From an uncultured Muribaculaceae bacterium (GTDB taxonomy: Bacteria; Bacteroidota; Bacteroidia; Bacteroidales; Muribaculaceae): 64,000 bases of DNA. Shown one piece after another: positions 36,261 through 43,830 of this stretch (positions are counted from its first letter, which is position 1; each line of letters starts with the position of its first letter). The notes below the pieces were generated by a model. The model was not told the origin of the DNA, made no database searches, and saw only the letters and a program-made list of their open reading frames with translations. Location of the stretch: contig CALUMH010000048.1 in NCBI GenBank assembly GCA_944321685.1, forward strand, positions 1-64,000. Reading direction: 5' to 3'. Made by a program: the position numbers and the translations under genes.

Positions 36261-36938
36261 ATGATTAAGATTGAAAATTTAAGCAAGGTGTTTAGGACTA
36301 CCGAGGTGGAAACTATTGCCCTTAATGACGTGAGCTTGGAAATCAAGGACAAGGAGTTTGTATCTATCATGGGGCCATCGGGCTGTGGAAAATCAACGTT
36401 GCTTAATATTTTAGGTTTGCTTGATAATCCCACTTCAGGGTACTATTACCTGAATGGCAAAGAAGTTGGCAACTTGAAAGAAAAAGACCGTACTAATGTG
36501 AGGAAAGGAAATATAGGTTTTGTATTCCAAAGTTTCAATTTGATAGATGAACTCAATGTATCGGAAAATGTGGAACTCCCCCTTACGTATTTGCACATCC
36601 CGGCTAAAGAACGCAAGGAGCGAGTGTCCGAAATTTTGGCGCGCATGAACATAAGCCATCGTGCCAAGCATTATCCGCAACAGTTGTCGGGAGGCCAACA
36701 ACAACGTGTGGCGATAGCTCGTGCCGTTGTCTCCAATCCGGAACTCATACTCGCCGACGAGCCTACCGGTAATCTCGATTCGAAAAACGGAAAGGAGGTT
36801 ATGCAATTGCTTTCCGACTTAAACCGTGATGGAACAACGATAGTGATGGTCACTCACAGTCAGCACGATGCCGGGTATGCCAACAGGATAATTAACTTAT
36901 TCGACGGGCAAATAGTGTCATCGATAGCTGAAATGTAA
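36261..36938 (+). CDS. ABC transporter ATP-binding protein, LolD/MacB type
   Basis: A 225-residue cytoplasmic ATPase of the LolD/FtsE/MacB group that drives the two permeases. Walker A is GPSGCGKST at about 38-46, the Q-loop is in FVFQSFNLIDELN, the signature is LSGGQQQR, Walker B is LILADEPTGNLD, and the H-loop is VTHSQHD. It closes the exporter operon and is followed by a hairpin terminator. Length and motifs are typical, with no additional domain. Confidence 0.95.
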   Translation: MIKIENLSKVFRTTEVETIALNDVSLEIKDKEFVSIMGPSGCGKSTLLNILGLLDNPTSGYYYLNGKEVGNLKEKDRTNVRKGNIGFVFQSFNLIDELNVSENVELPLTYLHIPAKERKERVSEILARMNISHRAKHYPQQLSGGQQQRVAIARAVVSNPELILADEPTGNLDSKNGKEVMQLLSDLNRDGTTIVMVTHSQHDAGYANRIINLFDGQIVSSIAEM

Positions 36939-36961
36939 GCCGGTTGTGAAGTAGTGCTTTT

Positions 36962-36998
36962 AAGGTGTGTCATTCCCATAATGGTGCACCTTTATTGT
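36962..36998 (+). terminator. Terminator of the exporter operon
   Basis: The arms 36962-36974 and 36980-36992 pair over 13 bp, including three G-U pairs, around the loop CCCAT. TTTATTGTTG follows. The T-run is modest. Confidence 0.65.
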
Positions 36999-37011
36999 TG
37001 TGGTTAATTTT

Positions 37012-37168
37012 ACTATCGATAGTTATTATCAATAGTTGTTATTGCTGATTTCGATAGTAAATGTGTATGGTGTAGTGTTCTAAAGGAAACAAAAGTTATA
37101 TGTAGGGCAAGATTTGTCTGTTTTACATAAATTTAATGAATAACCGATATCGAAAACCATTATCGAAA
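37012..37168. promoter_or_regulatory. Cluster of TATCGAwA boxes, candidate operator array
   Basis: A perfect 12-bp palindrome ACTATCGATAGT (37012-37023) is followed by an imperfect copy TATCAATAGT (37027-37036), an inverted TTTCGATA (37049-37056) and two direct TATCGAAA copies (37148-37155 and 37161-37168). The array ends about 18 bp upstream of the predicted -33 region of the next gene. No regulator with this site is recognised. Confidence 0.45.
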
Positions 37169-37185
37169 GATACATTAACCGATGT

Positions 37186-37217
37186 TTTTAAGCAATATCA
37201 AGACATTGGTAATTTTG
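37186..37217 (+). promoter_or_regulatory. Bacteroides-type promoter for the small membrane protein and split thrE operon
   Basis: TTTT (37186-37189) lies 20 bases before TAATTTTG (37210-37217), which matches TAnnTTTG; the ATG is 29 bases further on. Confidence 0.5.
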
Positions 37218-37245
37218 CAGTGTTAAATTTTAAAGGGAAATAATT

Positions 37246-37428
37246 ATGACAACACATCTTATTTTTACATGGTTTTTAGTAATAGGTTTTGTAGTTATCG
37301 GCATTTTGGCAAGGTGTATAGTGAGGTTTAACAAAACAACAAACCATTACCGAGTTGTAGGATTTGAAGGTAAGGAAGACTTCTTTGAATATGATGACGA
37401 TGACAACGATGATGAGAATTACAAGTGA
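37246..37428 (+). CDS. Small single-helix membrane protein of unknown function
   Basis: A 60-residue protein with one strongly hydrophobic helix (about 5-25) and a basic patch after it (ARCIVRFNK). The tail is very acidic, with Asp/Glu at most positions from 47 on. It has its own promoter upstream, and its 3' end overlaps the 5' end of the ThrE-N gene by about 20 bases. The acid tail is encoded by the same GATGAC-rich DNA that supplies the start codon of the next gene. Whether it is a real protein or a leader peptide is uncertain; the promoter and gene order favour expression. Confidence 0.5.
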   Translation: MTTHLIFTWFLVIGFVVIGILARCIVRFNKTTNHYRVVGFEGKEDFFEYDDDDNDDENYK

Positions 37429-38215
37429 TACCGAATGTGCTGCATTGACACATGATTTGTTGAAAGGTAAATGTAGGTTTATAGCCAATTATGCGGCGGC
37501 ATTGTTGGGATGCGGGGCAACTTGCATCCGTATCGAGAAAAATGTAAAACGAATTGCCGAAACATTCGGTGTACACGTTGATATGACTTTGTTGCCTTCT
37601 CATGTTATTGCCGTGGTGTGGGATATGGATTACACTCATTCATATAATTGCCAGTCAAAACCTATTGGCGGAGCTATAGATTTTAGTCGAAATATAGCGT
37701 TGAGCAAATTGAGTTGGCAGATAGCTGAAGATAAACTTAATTATGTAGATGCTGCAGGTAAGTTTGAACAGATATTATTAAAACCGAGGTTGAATAAATG
37801 GCTTGTTTTAACATTGACTTCGATAGCAAACGCTTCGTTTTGCCGACTTTTCGGTGGCGATTTTAATGCGGTGGGAATAGTTTTGTTTGCAACTTTGCTT
37901 GGCTTTTTAGTGAAGCAAGTCATGCTTGAAGATAAGATTGATGTACGTATAACCACGGTGGCATCGGCTTTTGTGGCATCGGTTATTGGAGCATCGGGAT
38001 ATTTATTCGGGATAAGTGGTACTCCGGAATTGGCCCTTGGCACAAGTGTGTTGTTTCTTGTACCAGGAATTCCTTACATTAATTCGGGCAGTGACTTGTT
38101 TGCAGGACATTATTTATGTTCGATGAGCCGATTTATTCAAGCGGTCATACTCACTATTTGTTTGTCACTTGGCTTGTGTGGCGGAATGTTGTTGATGCAA
38201 ATGAAATTTTTTTAA
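37409..38215 (+). CDS. Threonine/serine exporter ThrE-like, N-terminal (DUF1212) half
   Basis: A 268-residue membrane protein matching the first half of ThrE-type threonine/serine exporters. A cytoplasmic region of about 115 residues contains the family-typical GCGATCIRIEKNVKRIAETFG, and four or five helices follow (about 130-260) with VPGIPYINSGSDLFAGHY. In other bacteria the two halves are fused in one protein of about 490 residues; here the second half is the next gene. The start is uncertain: a run of ATG codons spans 37391-37414, and I chose 37409, which overlaps the preceding small gene. Confidence 0.83.
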   Translation: MMRITSDTECAALTHDLLKGKCRFIANYAAALLGCGATCIRIEKNVKRIAETFGVHVDMTLLPSHVIAVVWDMDYTHSYNCQSKPIGGAIDFSRNIALSKLSWQIAEDKLNYVDAAGKFEQILLKPRLNKWLVLTLTSIANASFCRLFGGDFNAVGIVLFATLLGFLVKQVMLEDKIDVRITTVASAFVASVIGASGYLFGISGTPELALGTSVLFLVPGIPYINSGSDLFAGHYLCSMSRFIQAVILTICLSLGLCGGMLLMQMKFF

Positions 38216-38220
38216 TCGTT

Positions 38221-38718
38221 ATGGAAATATTATTTGAAATATTACAGGATATGCTGTTTGCGGCCATGGCTGCCATTGGTTTCGCAAGCATAAGTAATAC
38301 TCCTTTTTCGGCTATGAAATATTGTGCACTGCTTGGTGCGGTGGGGCATAGCATGAGGTTTGTCATGATGACTTATTTGGGGGTGCATATAATCATTGCT
38401 GCAGCAATTGCAGCTTTGGCAATAGGGATTTTGGCTATACCGTTTGCTCCCAAAGCCAAATGCCCGCCGGAAACTTTTTCATATCCTGCTTTATTGCCCA
38501 TGATACCCGGAATGTATGCCTATAGAGCAGTGCAGGGGCTTGTGATGTGCCTGTCGAGTAGTGAAGAAAGTGTATTTGACCATTATTTTTATTTGATGAA
38601 TTTTAATGGGCTTACTTGTATTATTGTTGTTGCCGGCATGGTACTCGGGGTGACGTTGCCCATATTTGTGTTCAAGCATATTTCTTTCAGTGCCACTCGT
38701 GAAATAATAAATGATTGA
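38221..38718 (+). CDS. Threonine/serine exporter ThrE-like, C-terminal half
   Basis: A 165-residue polytopic membrane protein with four or five helices, matching the C-terminal half of ThrE. Its central LLPMIPGMYAYRAVQG segment mirrors the VPGIPY repeat of the first half. The start at 38221 is 5 bases after the ThrE-N stop, so the two halves are translated from one message and should assemble into one transporter. An upstream in-frame start inside the neighbour would add 35 non-family residues and is rejected. Confidence 0.85.
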   Translation: MEILFEILQDMLFAAMAAIGFASISNTPFSAMKYCALLGAVGHSMRFVMMTYLGVHIIIAAAIAALAIGILAIPFAPKAKCPPETFSYPALLPMIPGMYAYRAVQGLVMCLSSSEESVFDHYFYLMNFNGLTCIIVVAGMVLGVTLPIFVFKHISFSATREIIND

Positions 38719-38729
38719 ACAAAAATAGG

Positions 38730-38737
38730 TAATTTTG
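38730..38737 (+). promoter_or_regulatory. Bacteroides -7 promoter box for the LysR gene
   Basis: TAATTTTG matches TAnnTTTG and ends only 9 bases before the ATG at 38747, implying a very short leader. Confidence 0.45.
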
Positions 38738-38746
38738 CAATCGCAC

Positions 38747-39658
38747 ATGGAATTACGACAGCTTAAATATTTTTGCAAGACAGCCGAATTGCTCAGCTTC
38801 TCGGAGGCGGCGAAGGCTTTGTTTATAACTCAAAGTACTTTATCGCAACAAATAAAGCAACTTGAAGGAGAACTCGATGCGCAATTATTCAGGCGCAACA
38901 ATCATGGTGTGGCATTGACCGAAATAGGGATGGAGTTGTTGCCTTATGCCAAAGCGACACTTAATAAAGCCGATTCGTGCATAGAGCATATAAGAGATGT
39001 CCAGAACCTGATGACCGGAACATTGAACATAGGTGTGACATATACGTTCAGCCCGACACTTAACGAAACGCTGCTTGAGTTTATGAAGCGTTATCCAAAT
39101 GTAAAGTTGAATATATATAACAAGACGATGGAAGAGCTGATGACCATGCTTGAAAAGCACGATGTTGACATAGTGTTGTCGTTTAAACCTACGCAGACAT
39201 ATGATCGCATAGAATCTCATATCCTCTTTGACAATCATCTTGATGTTGTAGTAAACAAGAAGCATGAATTGGCATCGTGTCGCAGCATTGACCTTGCACG
39301 GTTGCAGCAATATGAGATTGCATTACCGGGAAAAGGTTTGCAAGCCCGCAACCAATTTGACATCATAGTTGCGAGCAAAGGGTATAAATTCAACTGCCCC
39401 ATAGAACTGAATGAAGTGAATATATTGCTTAAAATAGTTTCGGGTAGTAATCTTGTGACAATTTTATCGGAGGCAACGATTTATGGTGCACGCGATCTTG
39501 TTGCCATTCCAATAGATGCACCGGGTACACAAATGGAAGGTTGTGTGCATGTGTTGAAAGACAGTTATCGCAAGTGTTCGGCCGTGAAATTTGTAAAACT
39601 TTTGTGCGAATCGGACTCGATTCGCGAAAAAGCCTTTAATTGGTTGCACAATTCCTGA
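38747..39658 (+). CDS. LysR-family transcriptional regulator
   Basis: A 303-residue LysR regulator with an N-terminal winged helix-turn-helix (about 1-60: LRQLKYFCKTAELLSFSEAA, then TQSTLSQQIKQLE) and a C-terminal periplasmic-binding-protein-like effector domain (about 88-300). It lies 28 bases beyond the split thrE genes on the same strand and has its own promoter. LysR proteins usually control nearby genes, so thrE and gdhA (which converges) are candidate targets; no operator has been identified. The upstream TTG start is rejected in favour of MELRQLKYF, the usual LysR beginning. Confidence 0.9.
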   Translation: MELRQLKYFCKTAELLSFSEAAKALFITQSTLSQQIKQLEGELDAQLFRRNNHGVALTEIGMELLPYAKATLNKADSCIEHIRDVQNLMTGTLNIGVTYTFSPTLNETLLEFMKRYPNVKLNIYNKTMEELMTMLEKHDVDIVLSFKPTQTYDRIESHILFDNHLDVVVNKKHELASCRSIDLARLQQYEIALPGKGLQARNQFDIIVASKGYKFNCPIELNEVNILLKIVSGSNLVTILSEATIYGARDLVAIPIDAPGTQMEGCVHVLKDSYRKCSAVKFVKLLCESDSIREKAFNWLHNS

Positions 39659-39679
39659 TACTTGACGAGTGAAAAAGAG

Positions 39680-39728
39680 CGGCCGCAAATAAGCATTTAA
39701 TTCTGCCTGTTTGCGGCCGATGTTTTTT
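39680..39728. terminator. Bidirectional terminator between LysR and gdhA
   Basis: CGGCCGCAAA (39680-39689) and TTTGCGGCCG (39710-39719) form a perfect 10-bp stem. TGTTTTTTG follows on the plus strand, and CTCTTTTTC follows on the minus strand. Confidence 0.9.
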
Positions 39729-39754
39729 GTGCGTTTTTGTGGTATAGAGAACGT

Positions 39755-41092
39755 TTAGATCACGCCTTCACCCAGCATGGCATGGGCAACCTTCATGAAC
39801 CCGGCAATGTTTGCCCCTTTCATATAATTGATATATCCGTCGGGTTCTTTGCCATATCTTACGCATTGTTCATGTATGTTGTTCATTATTTCGTGGAGAC
39901 GGTCGTCAACTTCTTTTTCCGACCATGACAAGTGCATGGCATTTTGGCTCATTTCAAGGCCAGATGTTGCCACACCGCCGGCGTTAACTGCTTTACCCGG
40001 TCCATAAGGGATTTTATTGGCAATGAATGTGTCGATAGCTTCGGGAGTACAACCCATATTAGAAACTTCACCAACACACATGACCTTGTTGCGAACAAGA
40101 TTTTCGGCATCTTCTTTGCCGACTTCGTTTTGTGTGGCACAAGGCATTGCAATGTCAACCTTTACTTCCCATGGGCGGCGGCCGGGATAGAATGTAGCTT
40201 CGGGATACCGTTCGGCATATGGAGCTACGATGTCATCGCCCGATGCCCTCAGTTCAAGCATATAGTCGATTTTTTCGCCTGATATTCCGGTCGGGTCATA
40301 AACATAACCGTCCGGGCCTGATATGGTTACTACTTTTGCGCCAAGTTCCGTGGCTTTTAAGGCTGCACCCCATGCCACGTTACCGAATCCTGAAATTGCC
40401 ACAGTCTTGCCTGCAAAATCTTCTCCCATCGACCGTAGCATATTGCGGACAAAGTAGCAAGCTCCAAATCCAGTAGCCTCCGGTCGTATTTTTGAACCAC
40501 CGAAATCAAGGCCTTTTCCTGTGAATGTACCTGTGTGTTCCTGTGCCAGTTTTTTATACATGCCATACATATAACCGACTTCACGTCCACCCACACCGAT
40601 GTCGCCTGCCGGAACATCACGGTCAGGACCGAGGTTGCGCCAAAGTTCAAGTATATATGCTTGGCAGAAGCGCATTATTTCGGCATCGCTTTTCCCCCGC
40701 GGGCTGAAGTCGGAGCCGCCTTTTGCTCCACCCATAGGCAGAGTAGTCAATGCATTTTTGAAAGTTTGTTCAAATCCCAAGAATTTCAGGATTGACAGAT
40801 TGACTGATGCATGGAACCTAATGCCACCTTTATACGGGCCTATAGCATTATTGAATTGCACACGGTAACCCAGGTTGGTTTGAACTTCGCCACGGTCATC
40901 GGTCCATGTTACCCGGAATGTGAAAATACGATCCGGTTCAATCATACGTTCGATTATTTTGGCTTTTTCAAATTCTGGATGTTCATTATAAACATCTTCA
41001 ACCGATAGAAGGACCTCTTTGACTGCTTGCAAATACTCTTTTTCTCCGGGATGCTTTGCTTCAAGCCCGGCTAAAATTTCATTGACTTTCAT
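39755..41092 (-). CDS. gdhA: NADP-type hexameric glutamate dehydrogenase
   Basis: A 445-residue enzyme catalysing ammonium assimilation into 2-oxoglutarate to give glutamate. The substrate lysines are K88 (GPYKGGIRFH) and K124 (PMGGAKGG), and the catalytic Asp is D164 (PAGDIGVGGRE). The coenzyme domain contains VAISGFGNVAWGAA. Length and motifs are those of the NADP-preferring bacterial hexamers, but coenzyme choice was not tested. It is convergent with the LysR gene and shares its terminator. Confidence 0.96.
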   Translation of the reverse strand: MKVNEILAGLEAKHPGEKEYLQAVKEVLLSVEDVYNEHPEFEKAKIIERMIEPDRIFTFRVTWTDDRGEVQTNLGYRVQFNNAIGPYKGGIRFHASVNLSILKFLGFEQTFKNALTTLPMGGAKGGSDFSPRGKSDAEIMRFCQAYILELWRNLGPDRDVPAGDIGVGGREVGYMYGMYKKLAQEHTGTFTGKGLDFGGSKIRPEATGFGACYFVRNMLRSMGEDFAGKTVAISGFGNVAWGAALKATELGAKVVTISGPDGYVYDPTGISGEKIDYMLELRASGDDIVAPYAERYPEATFYPGRRPWEVKVDIAMPCATQNEVGKEDAENLVRNKVMCVGEVSNMGCTPEAIDTFIANKIPYGPGKAVNAGGVATSGLEMSQNAMHLSWSEKEVDDRLHEIMNNIHEQCVRYGKEPDGYINYMKGANIAGFMKVAHAMLGEGVI

Positions 41093-41281
41093 AGAGTGTT
41101 GTTTTTAATGTGTATTAAAGGTAATAATGTTAACGCTAATGGTAAAGCGTATTACAAATATAAGTTATTTATTCGGGTATAAAAAATTTAAAAAGGATAA
41201 AATTTCAGTGATTTAAGGCTCGTTTCAGGGTGTTAGCAAAAGAGTCTTTTTTGTAAATAAATGCACCGATTTAGGTGGCTT
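41093..41281. other. 189-bp spacer upstream of gdhA
   Basis: AT-rich spacer with the gdhA promoter at 41155-41162. No gene is evident. Confidence 0.5.
41155..41162 (-). promoter_or_regulatory. Bacteroides -7 promoter box for gdhA
   Basis: The minus strand reads TATATTTG, matching TAnnTTTG, with TTTT as a weak -33 about 20 bases upstream. The leader to the gdhA ATG would be about 55 bases. Confidence 0.45.
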
Positions 41282-41884
41282 TTATTTTAAAGTTCCTTTA
41301 CCTTCCCGCACAATTTCGGGAGCATCGCCTGTGCAGTCTATTATAGTGGAAGGGATGGTGCTGCCTCGTCCGCAGTCAAGTATCAGGTCGGCTACCGTTT
41401 CATAACGTTCGGCTATCAGTTCGGGTTCGCATCCGTAGTCTTCGTCATCGAATTGAACTGAGGTCGTCATTATAGGGTGTCCCAGTCGTTCGACGAGTTG
41501 TATTGCCACATTATTGTCGGGTATTCTAATTCCGACAGTTCTTCGTTTTTTGAAGGCTTTCGGTAATTTAGATAGGGCAGGCAATATAAAAGTGAATGGT
41601 CCAGGAAGGTTATTTTTCATCATGGTGAAAATGTCATTGTTTATGCGGGCATATTCGGCTGCCTGGCCGATATTTTTACATATAATCGATAGGTTGGTTT
41701 TGTCAGACCGTATCTCTTTTACTTTGCATATTTTTTCGATGGCATTGTTGTTTAATGCATCGCACCCCAAGGCGTAAAGCGAGTCGGTGGGGTATATTAT
41801 GATTTCCCCGTTGTAGAGAGCCTCGACGGCCATGTCAAGAAATCGTTCATTAGGGTTAGTGGGTATTATTTGCAGAATTTTCAT
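41282..41884 (-). CDS. L-threonylcarbamoyladenylate synthase family (Sua5/YrdC/YciO)
   Basis: A 200-residue YrdC-domain protein. Enzymes of this family make threonylcarbamoyl-AMP for the t6A modification of tRNAs that read ANN codons. The family segments FLDMAVEALYNGEIIIYPTDSLY and YALGCDALNN are present, followed by IEKICKVKEIRSDKTNLSII and a C-terminal LDCGRGSTIPSTIIDCTG. YciO-like members are closely related, so assignment to the catalytic TsaC group is likely but not certain. The start codon overlaps the stop of the upstream B3/4-domain gene as ATGA. Confidence 0.88.
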   Translation of the reverse strand: MKILQIIPTNPNERFLDMAVEALYNGEIIIYPTDSLYALGCDALNNNAIEKICKVKEIRSDKTNLSIICKNIGQAAEYARINNDIFTMMKNNLPGPFTFILPALSKLPKAFKKRRTVGIRIPDNNVAIQLVERLGHPIMTTSVQFDDEDYGCEPELIAERYETVADLILDCGRGSTIPSTIIDCTGDAPEIVREGKGTLK

Positions 41885-42546
41885 ATCGTATAAGTTTCAA
41901 TGTTTTGGGCGTTGCAGTATTTTTTAAGTAAGCAGATGCACCATTGTATGGTATCATCCAAAGGCATTTCTGGGGCAAAAGCGTTGATGTTGATTTGTAC
42001 GGTGGAAGTGGAAATGTCGATTTTGGTACGTTCTTCATCGCTCGTTGGGGTGGCGACACCTCCTATTTCATCACGATATACGGGCAATCCGTCGATGTTC
42101 AGCGAGCCACGACCTATTCCGTTAAATGCTTCTCCGGCTTTCCCGATCCCCAATGATAATCTGTTGCCTGTTATTTTGTCGGCATCAAGTCCGCTTATGG
42201 GATATCCGCTTTTTATCGAAATGAGGTTTATGATATCGACCAAGGAATTTATTCTGTATAATTCCAACCCTTTTACCGCACGTCGGCATAAAGCCTCACT
42301 CGCCACTCTGTACCGATTAGGATCTTTGCCGCAAGCTCTGTAAAGCGAGCGTGTTGCCATTATTGCCGGACGCTTGTTTATGTCAAGCAGCTTGTATCGT
42401 GATTTGATTTCGTTGCAAGTGTCGCATATTTCTTTCCATAAATCATCGGGAGTGTTGCAGTTTGTTACTTTCGACCTTATAAGGCCGATTTTCATTTCGG
42501 GGCAATGGCCTGAAATAAATTCTTCTATCTCGATAACAGGTAACAT
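41881..42546 (-). CDS. B3/4 tRNA-binding-domain protein
   Basis: A 221-residue protein consisting mainly of a B3/4 domain, the module of phenylalanyl-tRNA synthetase beta chains that edits tyrosine and other mischarged residues. Characteristic segments are RYKLLDINKRPAIMATRSLYR and VDIINLISIKSGYPISGLDAD. Stand-alone B3/4 proteins are widespread and often annotated as possible editing factors, but none of the residues here proves a hydrolytic activity. It is translationally coupled to the YrdC-like protein, which is consistent with a tRNA-related role. Confidence 0.82.
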   Translation of the reverse strand: MLPVIEIEEFISGHCPEMKIGLIRSKVTNCNTPDDLWKEICDTCNEIKSRYKLLDINKRPAIMATRSLYRACGKDPNRYRVASEALCRRAVKGLELYRINSLVDIINLISIKSGYPISGLDADKITGNRLSLGIGKAGEAFNGIGRGSLNIDGLPVYRDEIGGVATPTSDEERTKIDISTSTVQININAFAPEMPLDDTIQWCICLLKKYCNAQNIETYTI

Positions 42547-42569
42547 GGTTTAAAATTTTTGCATAGTTG

Positions 42570-42577
42570 CAAAAGTA
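42570..42577 (-). promoter_or_regulatory. Bacteroides -7 promoter box for the B3/4-Sua5 operon
   Basis: The minus strand reads TACTTTTG, matching TAnnTTTG, 23 bases before the B3/4 start. Confidence 0.4.
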
Positions 42578-42640
42578 GTAATTTTTCACTAATTTTACGA
42601 CCGAATTTTTTAAGGGAAAATCGAAACAAGCTAAACACCG

Positions 42641-43321
42641 ATGCGAATAGGAATAATAGTGGCAATGGATAAGGAGCTTTCATTGCTTCTGCCCATGATT
42701 GAAGGCCACAAAACAGAAGATGTTTTAGGTTTTTATTTCCATAAGGGAACAATAGGAAGGCATGAAGTTGTGGCAATGGAATGCGGTATAGGAAAAGTAA
42801 ATGCAGCTATTTCCACAATGACGTTATTGGAGAAATACGAGCCCGACGTGGTGATTAACACCGGTGTGGCCGGTGGTGCCGACAAGAGCATTAATGTGAT
42901 GGACGTTGTGGTGGCCGATTCCATAGCTTATCACGATGTGTGGTGCGGTCCCGGAACCGATTATGGGCAAGCTGCTGGTATGCCGATGTATTTCGTACCT
43001 GATAAGAACGTTATTGATTTGCTTCCCTGTTCAGATAATATAAGGCATGGACTGATTTGTTCGGGCGACAAGTTTATTGATAAAATGGCAAGCGTGGAAG
43101 AAATAAAAACGCATTTCCCCGAAGCACTTGCCGTGGATATGGAGTCGGCTGCGATTGCGCACGTTTGTAACAAGATGCACGTGCCCATGTTTTGTATGCG
43201 TGTAATCAGCGATTCTCCGGGAGCGAGCCATAATAATTCGCGGCAATATGAGGATTTTTGGTCGGCAGCACCAGAACAGACGTTTGAGATAGTGAGACAA
43301 TTGCTCGAGAAATTAAAATAA
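42641..43321 (+). CDS. mtnN: 5'-methylthioadenosine/S-adenosylhomocysteine nucleosidase
   Basis: A 226-residue purine nucleosidase that releases adenine from S-adenosylhomocysteine and methylthioadenosine. The N-terminal [16 protein letters not shown], the central [10 protein letters not shown] and the late [13 protein letters not shown] with RVISDSPG are family hallmarks. It is followed by luxS after 8 bases: the ribosylhomocysteine product of this enzyme is the substrate of LuxS, so the pair forms the two-step SAH recycling route to homocysteine. Confidence 0.94.
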   Translation: MRIGIIVAMDKELSLLLPMIEGHKTEDVLGFYFHKGTIGRHEVVAMECGIGKVNAAISTMTLLEKYEPDVVINTGVAGGADKSINVMDVVVADSIAYHDVWCGPGTDYGQAAGMPMYFVPDKNVIDLLPCSDNIRHGLICSGDKFIDKMASVEEIKTHFPEALAVDMESAAIAHVCNKMHVPMFCMRVISDSPGASHNNSRQYEDFWSAAPEQTFEIVRQLLEKLK

Positions 43322-43329
43322 CAGCTATA

Positions 43330-43812
43330 ATGGAAAAAATAGATAGTTTCAAAGTTGATCACACACGATTGTTGCGCGGCATATATGTGTCGAGAAAAGA
43401 CTATTTGGAAAAAGGTGACGTAGTAACAACGTTTGATATACGAATGAAAGAGCCTAATCGCGAGCCGGCAGTGGGGCAAGCTGCCATACATACCATAGAA
43501 CATCTTGGAGCTACATTTTTACGGAACCATGACAGATGGGGCCGTAAGATAATATATTTCGGCCCCATGGGGTGTTGTACCGGATTTTATTTGTTGCTTG
43601 CCGGTGATTTGCGGTCGGAAGATGTTGTGGATTTGGTCAAAGAAATGTTTAAGTATATAGCAACGTTTAGCGGGGAAATTCCGGGGGCTTCGGCTCATGA
43701 TTGCGGCAACTATATGCTTAATAATCTGCCAATGGCAAATTGGGAGGCTCGGAAATTTTTGAAAGAAGTCCTCGAATGCATATCTGTCGAAAACATGGTT
43801 TACCCGGAATGA
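43330..43812 (+). CDS. luxS: S-ribosylhomocysteine lyase LuxS
   Basis: A 160-residue metalloenzyme that converts S-ribosylhomocysteine to homocysteine and DPD, the precursor of autoinducer AI-2. The metal site HTIEH (about 55-59) is present, and the catalytic Cys pair [11 protein letters not shown] and the third metal ligand in HDCGNY are in place. The gene directly follows mtnN, its metabolic partner. The protein is likely cytoplasmic and its main role is methyl-cycle detoxification; AI-2 signalling is possible but not inferred from sequence. Confidence 0.96.
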   Translation: MEKIDSFKVDHTRLLRGIYVSRKDYLEKGDVVTTFDIRMKEPNREPAVGQAAIHTIEHLGATFLRNHDRWGRKIIYFGPMGCCTGFYLLLAGDLRSEDVVDLVKEMFKYIATFSGEIPGASAHDCGNYMLNNLPMANWEARKFLKEVLECISVENMVYPE

Positions 43813-43830
43813 TAATCGAAAGGATGTATT

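Larger units (their letters stand above)
36939..37245. other. 307-bp intergenic region, terminator plus repeated boxes
   Basis: It holds the exporter terminator (36962-36992), then a cluster of TATCGAwA boxes (37012-37168) and a promoter for the small membrane protein gene (37186-37217). No coding sequence is seen. Confidence 0.6.
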
